Shown here piece after piece: positions 1 through 5,854 of a stretch of 24,764 nucleotides of DNA. Position 1 is the first letter of the stretch. Each line of letters opens with the position of its first letter. Origin of the DNA: an uncultured Oscillospiraceae bacterium (GTDB lineage Bacteria; Bacillota; Clostridia; Oscillospirales; Oscillospiraceae); assembly GCA_934546685.1 (NCBI GenBank), contig CAKTEB010000030.1, forward strand, positions 1 to 24,764, written 5' to 3'. A program made the position numbers and the translations under genes. Under the pieces are notes generated by a model. It did no database searches and had not been told where the DNA came from. It was given only the letters and a program-made list of their open reading frames with translations.

Positions 1-501
1 GCGGGCGGGATCTTTGTGGCCGCGGCGTCCCTGATGAACGGGTATCTGGCCCGGCAGGGGCTCCGGCAGCGGCGCAGGACATTGGAGCAGCTGCGGCTGG
101 GTCTGGAGCTCTTACAGGGGGAAATGGAGCTCCATATGGCCTCGCTGCCGGAGCTCTTTGAGGCGGCGGGGAACCAATTAGGGGGCCTGGTGGGGGACTT
201 CTTCCGGGGCACGGCGGTAAATATGGCGGCGGTCACCGGGCGGCCCCTGCAAACGGCCATGAGGATCCAGCTGGAATCGGAGCCCCTGCCTCTGAGCCAA
301 GAGGAAACGGCCATGATCTTAGAGCTGGCCGGAGCCCTGGGCCGCTATGACCTGACCGGACAGGCCCGGGCTCTGGAGCTCTACAAGCGCCGGACGGAGC
401 AGCGGCTGGAGACCCTCCATGCCCAGGAGCAGCAGAAGGGCCGGGCCTATGCCGCCGCCTCGGTGTGCGGGGGACTGGCGTTGATCCTGCTGCTGCTGTA
501 A
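1..501 (+). CDS. spoIIIAB: Stage III sporulation protein AB (5'-truncated)
   Basis: The reading frame is open from base 1, so the true start lies upstream; the GTG at 16 is only the first start-like codon in the window. SpoIIIAB is a mother-cell membrane protein of the SpoIIIA complex, which with SpoIIQ forms the channel between mother cell and forespore. About 166 residues are visible: a remnant of an N-terminal hydrophobic segment (Gly-Gly-Ile-Phe-Val-Ala), a Leu/Arg/Glu-rich helical middle (ArgArgThrLeuGluGlnLeuArgLeu), and a hydrophobic C-terminal tail (GlyLeuAlaLeuIleLeuLeuLeuLeu). This two-membrane-segment plan, similar to an archaeal-type pilus GspF-like module, is usual for the family. 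It is followed after 9 bases by spoIIIAC, and the gene order AB-AC-AD-AE-AF-AG-AH confirms the call. spoIIIAA would lie just outside the window. Confidence 0.93.
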   Translation, partial: AGGIFVAAASLMNGYLARQGLRQRRRTLEQLRLGLELLQGEMELHMASLPELFEAAGNQLGGLVGDFFRGTAVNMAAVTGRPLQTAMRIQLESEPLPLSQEETAMILELAGALGRYDLTGQARALELYKRRTEQRLETLHAQEQQKGRAYAAASVCGGLALILLLL

Positions 502-510
502 GGAGGGCCC

Positions 511-705
511 ATGGACATTGACCTGATTTTCAAGATCGCCGCTGTGGGCATCATCGTCTCCATCCTCAACCAGGTGCTGGTGCGCTCGGGCCGGGAGGAG
601 CAGGCCACCATGACCACCCTGGCGGGGCTGGTGGTGGTGCTGATGATCCTGGTGCAGAAGATCGCCCAGCTCTTCGACCTGGTGAAGACCCTGTTTCAGT
701 TCTGA
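511..705 (+). CDS. spoIIIAC: Stage III sporulation protein AC
   Basis: This is a 64-residue protein, the normal size for SpoIIIAC, made almost entirely of two hydrophobic helices (about residues 5-24 and 33-55) joined by a short charged loop (ArgSerGlyArgGluGluGln). The family is a small integral membrane subunit of the SpoIIIA channel in the mother-cell-derived membrane. The ATG at 511 follows a GGAGG ribosome site in the short gap after spoIIIAB. Its TGA stop overlaps the ATG of spoIIIAD by one base (TGATG), which suggests translational coupling. Size, hydrophobicity and position in the operon all agree. Confidence 0.95.
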   Translation: MDIDLIFKIAAVGIIVSILNQVLVRSGREEQATMTTLAGLVVVLMILVQKIAQLFDLVKTLFQF

Positions 706-1091
706 TGGAGGGGGTGCTGCAATGGACGGGCCTGGCGGCGGTGGGGGCGATCCTGTGTATGCTGGTAAAAAAACAGGCCGGGGAGTACGCGCTGCTCATT
801 TCCCTGGCAACGGTGGCGGTGATCCTCACCCTGTCCATGACCCTGGCAAGGCCGGTGCTGAGCTTTCTCCAGTCCCTGGGAGACCGGGCGAATTTGGGCT
901 CCGGCACCCTGGGCCCGGTGCTGAAAACCCTGGGGCTGGGGCTGCTTACGGAGATCGGCGGGGGCATCTGCCAGGACGCCGGGGAGAGCACCATTGCCTG
1001 GGCCCTGAAAACCGCCGGGGCCCTGGCGGCGGTGTATGTGCTGCTGCCTCTCATGGAGAGCCTCATGGCCCTGCTGGAGCAGATGCTGTGA
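705..1091 (+). CDS. spoIIIAD: Stage III sporulation protein AD
   Basis: The 128-residue polytopic membrane protein has about four hydrophobic segments (roughly residues 7-21, 28-46, 78-90 and 103-122). SpoIIIAD is an inner subunit of the SpoIIIA complex and is related in membrane plan to SpoIIIAC. A family-like segment, LeuThrGluIleGlyGlyGlyIleCysGlnAspAlaGlyGluSer, lies before the last helix. The ATG overlaps the previous stop by one base. The stop overlaps the GTG start of spoIIIAE by four bases (GTGA), so the three genes are probably co-translated. Length and order match the family. Confidence 0.94.
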   Translation: MEGVLQWTGLAAVGAILCMLVKKQAGEYALLISLATVAVILTLSMTLARPVLSFLQSLGDRANLGSGTLGPVLKTLGLGLLTEIGGGICQDAGESTIAWALKTAGALAAVYVLLPLMESLMALLEQML

Positions 1092-2167
1092 GAAGAATGC
1101 TCTGGGCGGTGCTTCTGATGCTTCTGCTGGCCCTTCCGGCCTTTGCGGCGGAGGATGCGGATTTCGGCGCCTCCGCCGCCGCGGGCAGCCTCCCGGAGGA
1201 GGCCCAGTCGGACCTGTCCGGCTGGGATACCATGGACGCCTCAGACTTCGGCTCCGCCGCCGGGAAGCTCGTCACCGGGGCGCTGAAAACCTCCGGAGGC
1301 GCGCTGAAGGGCTTTTTCGGCATCTGCCTTTCCGTCTTTGGGGTGGTGCTTCTGTCGGCGGTGCTCCGGAATATGGGCCAGGGGGAGACCATGGGGGCTA
1401 TGGAGCTGGCGGGGGTGTTGGCCATCTCCCTGATGCTCTACGGCCAATTCTCCGGGTTCTTCACGGACATGACCCGTACCGTGGACGAGATGACCGTCTT
1501 CGCCTCGGCCCTGTTTCCGGCTCTGGCCTCGGCCACCGCCGCCACGGGAGCCCTGGGGGCCTCCGGGGCACTGCTGGGGGTTACCACGGCGGTATGCGGG
1601 GCGTTGTCCCGGCTCTGTCAGCTGGTGTTCCTTCCCGGGATCTCCTGCTATATGGCGCTGATCACCGCCGACGCGGCCCTGGGGGACGGGAGCCTTTCCA
1701 TACTGGGCGACCTTCTGCGCCAGCTCATGACCACGGCATTAAAGGCCCTGGTCATCGGGGTCACGGCCTACCTGTCCCTTACCGGGGTCATCAGCGGCAG
1801 CGCCGATTCCTCGGCTATCCGGGCGGCCAAGCTGGCCATCTCCACGGCGGTGCCCGTGGTGGGCAGCATGATCGCCGACGCCTCGGAGACCCTTCTGGTG
1901 TCCGCGGGCATGGTCCGGGGCAGCCTGGGGATTTTAGGGGTGCTGGGGGTATTGGCTGTCAGCGTGGGGCCCTTTCTCCAGACGGGCCTGGGCTATCTCA
2001 TGCTCAAGGCCACCGCCGCAGCCACCGCCGCCACCGGGGAGAAGAAGCTCTCGGGGCTGATCTCCTCCTTAGCCGGAGCCCTGGGCCTGGTGACGGCAGT
2101 GACCGGGGTGTGTACCCTGCTGATCATCGTGGGCTGCGTGTGCTTTTTAAGGGGGACTGGGGTGTGA
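1088..2167 (+). CDS. spoIIIAE: Stage III sporulation protein AE
   Basis: SpoIIIAE is the largest membrane subunit of the SpoIIIA-SpoIIQ channel. The 359-residue product begins with a cleavable-looking signal sequence (ArgArgMetLeuTrp, a Leu-rich core, then AlaPheAlaAlaGlu), followed by an acidic extracytoplasmic stretch to about residue 70. About seven or eight hydrophobic segments rich in Gly, Ala and Val follow. I place the start at the GTG at 1088, which overlaps the spoIIIAD stop (GTGA); an in-frame ATG at 1097 is the alternative. The longer open frame upstream is a shadow of spoIIIAD. The end overlaps the GTG of spoIIIAF in the same GTGA fashion. Confidence 0.94.
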   Translation: MRRMLWAVLLMLLLALPAFAAEDADFGASAAAGSLPEEAQSDLSGWDTMDASDFGSAAGKLVTGALKTSGGALKGFFGICLSVFGVVLLSAVLRNMGQGETMGAMELAGVLAISLMLYGQFSGFFTDMTRTVDEMTVFASALFPALASATAATGALGASGALLGVTTAVCGALSRLCQLVFLPGISCYMALITADAALGDGSLSILGDLLRQLMTTALKALVIGVTAYLSLTGVISGSADSSAIRAAKLAISTAVPVVGSMIADASETLLVSAGMVRGSLGILGVLGVLAVSVGPFLQTGLGYLMLKATAAATAATGEKKLSGLISSLAGALGLVTAVTGVCTLLIIVGCVCFLRGTGV

Positions 2168-2634
2168 AGGCGTATCTCATGGGGCTCACGGCGGCGGCCA
2201 TCCTGGCCTCCGTCATCCGAAGAATTGCCCCCAAGGGCATCACCGGCCAGGGGGCCAGACTGGGGGCGGGGCTCCTGGTGCTCTCGGCGATGGTCATGCC
2301 CCTGGGCAAGCTGGATCTCACCGCCGGGGCCGTGGCCGCCGCCCGGCGCGGCTACACCGGAATCATGGAGGCGGACGACCTGGAGCGGGAGACCAACCGC
2401 CGGATGGAAGCACTCATAACCGACGCGGCGGAGGCATATATATTGGACAAAGCCCAGGCCATGGGCCTGGAGCTCCGGGCGGAGGTGACGCTGCGGCTGA
2501 AGGACCGGTATCCGGTGCCCTGGGCGGCCAGGCTCTATGGCAGTCCCACGGAGCAGCAGAGGCGGACCCTCTCGGAGCTCCTGGAGCGAGACTTGGGCAT
2601 TCCCCCGGACAGACAGGAGTGGTGCGGCATGTGA
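2164..2634 (+). CDS. spoIIIAF: Stage III sporulation protein AF
   Basis: The 156-residue protein has two N-terminal membrane helices (about residues 3-17 and 30-48) and a soluble C-terminal domain with the pattern LeuArgAlaGluValThrLeu... expected of a small alpha/beta ring-building motif. It is shorter than the roughly 200-residue Bacillus protein. SpoIIIAF belongs to the SpoIIIA complex, and its C-terminal domain resembles those of secretion-system ring proteins. The GTG at 2164 overlaps the spoIIIAE stop by four bases. The end overlaps the GTG of spoIIIAG by four bases. The open frame continues far upstream out of phase with spoIIIAE, but that part is not coding. Confidence 0.92.
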   Translation: MKAYLMGLTAAAILASVIRRIAPKGITGQGARLGAGLLVLSAMVMPLGKLDLTAGAVAAARRGYTGIMEADDLERETNRRMEALITDAAEAYILDKAQAMGLELRAEVTLRLKDRYPVPWAARLYGSPTEQQRRTLSELLERDLGIPPDRQEWCGM

Positions 2635-3125
2635 AAAACCTGGGGAAGATCACAGGAATGTTGAAAGCCTACCGGTGGCCGGCGCTGATCCTGGCCCTGG
2701 GGGTTCTGCTGCTGCTCCTGCCCCAGGGCGGGAAGGCAGAGGAGACCAAGACGGAGCCGGCCCCTGAGGCATTCTCCCTCCCGGTGTTCACCGAGGATCT
2801 CGAAGACCTGCTGGGAGAGATCCAGGGGGCGGGACAGGTCCGTCTGCTCCTCTCCCTCCAGGATCAGGGGGAGAATACCTATCAGTCGGATCTGTCCGAG
2901 TCCCAGGGCCAGGACAATTCCCAGACCCAGCGGGAGACGGTGCTGGCCCGGGAGAACGGCGACGACAGCCCGGTGGTGATCTCCGCCCAGCTGCCCCGGT
3001 TCCGGGGGGCGGTGGTGGTGTGCCAGGGGGCGGATCAGGCCGGGGTGGAGCTGGCGGTGAAGGAGGCGGTGTCCAGCCTCACGGGCCTGGGCATGGATCA
3101 TATCACAGTGTTGAAGATGGATTGA
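2631..3125 (+). CDS. spoIIIAG: Stage III sporulation protein AG
   Basis: The 164-residue protein has one N-terminal membrane anchor (about residues 15-31, TrpProAlaLeuIleLeuAlaLeuGly then a Leu run) and an extracytoplasmic domain beginning LeuGluAspLeuLeuGlyGluIleGlnGlyAlaGlyGlnVal. That Gly-rich beta motif, and the closing segment with AlaValSerSerLeuThrGlyLeu, are typical of SpoIIIAG, which forms a large ring in the intermembrane space around the SpoIIIAH-SpoIIQ channel. I choose the GTG at 2631 because it overlaps the spoIIIAF stop (GTGA) like the two junctions before it; an upstream GTG at 2619 would add four residues. It is followed after 11 bases by spoIIIAH. Confidence 0.93.
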   Translation: MKNLGKITGMLKAYRWPALILALGVLLLLLPQGGKAEETKTEPAPEAFSLPVFTEDLEDLLGEIQGAGQVRLLLSLQDQGENTYQSDLSESQGQDNSQTQRETVLARENGDDSPVVISAQLPRFRGAVVVCQGADQAGVELAVKEAVSSLTGLGMDHITVLKMD

Positions 3126-3136
3126 AGGAGGGCATT

Positions 3137-3805
3137 ATGACAACGACAACAACGAAGCTATGGAAGCGGAACGCGGTGGTGGCGGTGGTGCTGCTGTTTA
3201 TCTGCGTGGGGGTGTACCTGAACTGGACGTACCATCAGGATGGCGAGGCCGCCGAGACCTCCGGCACCCTGGAGCTGGCGGACACCCTGGATTCCGCGCT
3301 ATTAAAGGAGGCGGAGACCGACACCGAGACCGCCGGAGACGCCGGGGGCGTTACCTCGGTCGACGCCATCACCGATGCCGCCGCCCCGGTGGAGGGCGGG
3401 GAGAGCTATGACGCGCTGCTCACCGAGGCCACCACGGATACCTCTGTCAGCGACTATTTCTCCACCATCCGCCTGGCCCGCCAGGAATCCCGGGACAGCG
3501 CCGTGGAGCTCCTCCAGGAGACCATCGCCTATGAGACCGGGGCCGACGACCAGGCCGCCTCCACCGCCTCCCAGCAGCTGGAGAGCATGGTGAACACGGC
3601 CCTAAAGGAGGCGGAGATCGAGGGCCTGGTGATCTCCAAGGGCTACGCGGACTGCGTGGCGTACATGAGCGATACCGGCGTTTCCGTGGCGGTGGCGGCC
3701 CCGGAGGAGGGCCTGGAGGCCGACGCGGTGGCCCAGATCTGCGATATCGTCACCACTCAGAGCGGCTATAGCCCCTCAGATCTCAAAATAATTGAAGTAA
3801 AGTGA
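3137..3805 (+). CDS. spoIIIAH: Stage III sporulation protein AH
   Basis: SpoIIIAH is the mother-cell partner of forespore SpoIIQ; the two proteins interlock through YscJ/FliF-like domains across the intermembrane space. The 222-residue product has a short Thr-rich N-terminus, one membrane helix (about residues 13-29) and an acidic Thr/Ala/Glu-rich linker. The C-terminal domain contains the conserved-looking helix SerThrIleArgLeuAlaArgGlnGluSerArgAsp and an ending with LysIleIleGluValLys. The ATG at 3137 has a strong AAGGAGGG site six bases upstream. It is the last gene of the operon here. No clear terminator separates it from the next gene, whose promoter begins immediately after the stop. 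Confidence 0.95.
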   Translation: MTTTTTKLWKRNAVVAVVLLFICVGVYLNWTYHQDGEAAETSGTLELADTLDSALLKEAETDTETAGDAGGVTSVDAITDAAAPVEGGESYDALLTEATTDTSVSDYFSTIRLARQESRDSAVELLQETIAYETGADDQAASTASQQLESMVNTALKEAEIEGLVISKGYADCVAYMSDTGVSVAVAAPEEGLEADAVAQICDIVTTQSGYSPSDLKIIEVK

Positions 3806-3833
3806 TTGTATTTTCACAGAAATATGGTACAAT
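3806..3833 (+). promoter_or_regulatory. Predicted sigma-A-type promoter of the Asp23/Gls24 gene
   Basis: TTGTAT (3806-3811) and TACAAT (3828-3833) are separated by 16 bases, directly after the spoIIIAH stop and about 48 bases before the Asp23/Gls24 start. It would let this gene be expressed in vegetative cells, independently of the sporulation operon upstream. Confidence 0.65.
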
Positions 3834-3881
3834 GAACAAAAGACAGGCGGCGCGTCCGTCTGAGACTGGAGGCATCATGCT

Positions 3882-4253
3882 ATGAGCGAAGCAAAAGAAT
3901 ATCTGGTGCAGCCTGTAGATAAGGGCACCGTCAATATTTCCGAAGAAGTCGTGGCTGCCATCGCGGCCATTGCCATCAGCGAGGTGGAGGGCGTCTACGG
4001 CCTTTCCTCCAGCTTCACCGCCGACCTGGCGGAGATGCTGGGCAGAAAGAACCTGGCCAAGGGCGTGAAGCTGTCCATTGTGGACGAGGTGGTCACCGTG
4101 GAGTGCTTTGTCATCATCTCCTACGGCAGCGAGATCCCCACTGTGGCCGGCAACATCCAGGACGCTGTGGTCACCGCCGTCGAGTCCATGACCGGCCTGA
4201 AGGTGGCCGCCGTGAATGTAGACATTTGCGGCATCGTAACCCCGAAGAATTAA
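3882..4253 (+). CDS. Asp23/Gls24 family envelope stress response protein
   Basis: The 123-residue product is a small soluble protein of the Asp23/Gls24 family. Family features seen are GlyThrValAsnIleSerGluGluValValAlaAlaIleAlaAla near the N-terminus, GluValGluGlyValTyrGlyLeu, and the closing ValAlaAlaValAsnValAspIleCysGlyIle. Relatives bind or lie under the membrane and are linked to envelope stress or lipid metabolism. In Bacillus subtilis the relative yqhY follows spoIIIAH and accBC; here it sits directly behind spoIIIAH and accBC is absent. It has its own promoter. Its TAA stop is built from a TA duplicated by an inserted repeat plus that repeat's first base, so the original stop was probably TAG. 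Confidence 0.92.
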   Translation: MSEAKEYLVQPVDKGTVNISEEVVAAIAAIAISEVEGVYGLSSSFTADLAEMLGRKNLAKGVKLSIVDEVVTVECFVIISYGSEIPTVAGNIQDAVVTAVESMTGLKVAAVNVDICGIVTPKN

Positions 4254-4416
4254 GGCAACACCGCACAAATGTGTCGACGGTCTACAGCCGATCTTTTCCG
4301 TCGGAAATTCGTTATTTTTTCTTGACATACACAAAGTATGCCTGCGAAAAACTGCCTTTTTCCGCCGTAAAATCTCTGGCTGAATCTTCGCCGCCAATTC
4401 ATGCGGTATTGCCCTA
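4251..4416 (+). mobile_element. 162-bp MITE-like element (copy 1) with TA target duplication
   Basis: The element spans 4253-4414 and is flanked by TA on both sides (4251-4252 and 4415-4416). The ends are inverted repeats: left AGGCAACACCGCACAAAT, right read inwards GGGCAATACCGCATGAAT (14 of 18 match). Inside is a near-palindromic body with a central hairpin: TTTTTC (4316-4321) pairs with GAAAAA (4346-4351), and CATAC (4326-4330) pairs with GTATG (4336-4340). There is no open frame for a transposase. TA duplication and short inverted ends are the style of IS630/Tc1-mariner-mobilised miniature elements; that link is inference. The same family, also exactly 162 bp, occurs at 21361-21522. Confidence 0.82.
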
Positions 4417-4432
4417 GGGCGACACCCCAGAT

Positions 4433-4465
4433 AGAGCGCGCTGATTTTGCAGCGCGCTCTTTTTC
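4433..4465 (+). terminator. Rho-independent terminator of the Asp23/Gls24 gene
   Basis: AGAGCGCGCTG (4433-4443) pairs perfectly with CAGCGCGCTCT (4450-4460) around a 6-base loop, followed by TTTTTC. It lies 16 bases beyond the inserted repeat, so the insertion has moved it away from the stop codon it serves. Confidence 0.88.
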
Positions 4466-4474
4466 TGCGCCCGG

Positions 4475-4503
4475 TTGACATACAGGCGGATTGCGTGTAT
4501 GAT
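4475..4503 (+). promoter_or_regulatory. Near-consensus sigma-A promoter of the cysteine desulfurase gene
   Basis: A perfect TTGACA (4475-4480), a 17-base spacer and TATGAT (4498-4503) lie 33 bases before the start codon and just after the terminator. This is one of the strongest promoters in the window, which suggests constitutive, high expression. Confidence 0.85.
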
Positions 4504-4536
4504 TCATAGCAGTTTCGTAGGAAAAGAGGACGCACC

Positions 4537-5679
4537 ATGATCTACGCCGACCACGCCGCTACAACTAGACTGTGCCCGGAGGCCAAAGCCGCCATGCTCC
4601 GGGCCATGGACGAATGCTGGGGCAACCCCTCCAGCCTCCACGGCCCCGGCCAGACCGCGGCGGCGGCCCTGGGGAATGCCCGGGAAACAATCGCCGACCT
4701 GCTGGGGGCCAGTCCCCGGGAGATCTACTTTACCTCCGGGGGCAGCGAGGGGGACAACCAGGCCATCCTGTCCGCCGCCTGGAACGGCGCGGCCCAGGGA
4801 AAGCGCCATCTTATCACCTCCGCCATCGAGCACCACGCGGTGCTCCGCACCATGGAATACCTGGAGTCCCAGGGCTTTTCCGTGACCTATCTGCCCGTGA
4901 CCGCCGGGGGACTGGTGCGCCCGGAGGACGTGGCGGCGGCCATTCGGGAGGATACGGCCCTGGTGTCTGTCATGACCGTCAATAACGAGGTGGGCACCAT
5001 CCAGACCATCCCGGAGCTTTCCGCCCTCTGCCGGGAATATCAGGTGCCCTTCCACACCGACGCCGTCCAGGCTGTGGGGCACATTCCCGTGAATCTCCGG
5101 GAGACCCCCGTGGACTATCTCACCCTGTCTGCCCACAAGTTCTGCGGCCCCCGGGGCGCAGGCGTGCTCTACGCCAAAAGGGGGACGCGGCCCCATTCCC
5201 TGATCCACGGCGGCGGCCAGGAGCGGGGCAAGCGGGCCGGCACCGAGAACCTCCCGGCCATTCTGGGCATGGCGGCGGCCATGGAGCGGGCAATTTCTGA
5301 CCTGCCGGAACACATGGCCCATGTCTCCGCCCTCCGGGATCGGCTGATCCGGGGGCTCCTTGCCATCCCCGGCTGCACCCTGAACGGGGACAGGGACCGC
5401 CTGGCTCCGGGCATTGTGAACGTCTGCCTGGAGGGGGTGGAGGGGGAGACCCTGCTTCTGCTCTTGGATGGAGCGGGCGTCTGTGCCTCGGCGGGCTCCG
5501 CGTGCAGCGCCGGGGCTCTGGAGCCCAGCCATGTGCTCTCGGCCATGGGGGTGGCCCCTGAGATCGCCCAGGGCAGCCTCCGGCTGAGCCTGGGCTGGGA
5601 GAACACCCCGGAGGAGGTGGATACCATCCTCTCTGAGACCGCCCGAATTGCCCGACAGCTCCGGGCCATGCGCCGCTGA
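4537..5679 (+). CDS. Cysteine desulfurase, NifS/IscS family (aminotransferase class V)
   Basis: This PLP enzyme removes sulfur from L-cysteine as an enzyme-bound persulfide, giving alanine and sulfur for Fe-S clusters or tRNA thiolation. The 380 residues are standard length. Seen: N-terminal TyrAlaAspHisAlaAlaThrThr; ThrSerGlyGlySerGluGlyAspAsn, matching the usual ThrSerGlyAlaThrGluxAspAsn cofactor loop; the PLP lysine Lys201 in SerAlaHisLysPheCysGlyProArgGly; and the active cysteine Cys323 in SerAlaGlySerAlaCysSerAla, the group I (NifS/IscS) arrangement. No iscU, iscR or thiI lies beside it, so its sulfur acceptor cannot be read from context. The gene is monocistronic, between its own promoter and terminator. 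I give no symbol because NifS- and IscS-type roles cannot be told apart here. Confidence 0.94.
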   Translation: MIYADHAATTRLCPEAKAAMLRAMDECWGNPSSLHGPGQTAAAALGNARETIADLLGASPREIYFTSGGSEGDNQAILSAAWNGAAQGKRHLITSAIEHHAVLRTMEYLESQGFSVTYLPVTAGGLVRPEDVAAAIREDTALVSVMTVNNEVGTIQTIPELSALCREYQVPFHTDAVQAVGHIPVNLRETPVDYLTLSAHKFCGPRGAGVLYAKRGTRPHSLIHGGGQERGKRAGTENLPAILGMAAAMERAISDLPEHMAHVSALRDRLIRGLLAIPGCTLNGDRDRLAPGIVNVCLEGVEGETLLLLLDGAGVCASAGSACSAGALEPSHVLSAMGVAPEIAQGSLRLSLGWENTPEEVDTILSETARIARQLRAMRR

Positions 5680-5698
5680 ACCGCACACAAACGCAAAG

Positions 5699-5751
5699 GA
5701 ACGAACCACGAAAAAGTCTTTGAGCGACTCGACGTGTTTCGTTCTTTTTTT
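5699..5751 (+). terminator. Rho-independent terminator of the cysteine desulfurase gene
   Basis: GAACGAA followed by CACG pairs with CGTG followed by TTCGTTC across a loop that itself holds an AGTC/GACT stem. A run of seven T follows. A TAAAAT (5766-5771) shortly after could be the -10 of the next gene, but no good -35 is visible, so I do not list it as a promoter. Confidence 0.75.
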
Positions 5752-5854
5752 CACTCCAAGAATGGTAAAATGTGGGCGAGCAGAAAGGAACACCCAAAAG
5801 CCTACGTCCGCTTCCCAGGACTAGACATAATTATCATACAAGGAGGAATCTACA

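Noticed and set aside
1036..2163. Long open frame running into spoIIIAF from upstream
   Set aside because: It overlaps spoIIIAD/AE in another frame and reads as Gly/Arg/Pro-rich shadow sequence; only the part from the GTG at 2164 matches SpoIIIAF.
4254..4417. Coding sequence inside the 162-bp element
   Set aside because: The frames crossing it have no ribosome site, no similarity between copies at protein level, and the copies conserve RNA pairing rather than codons.
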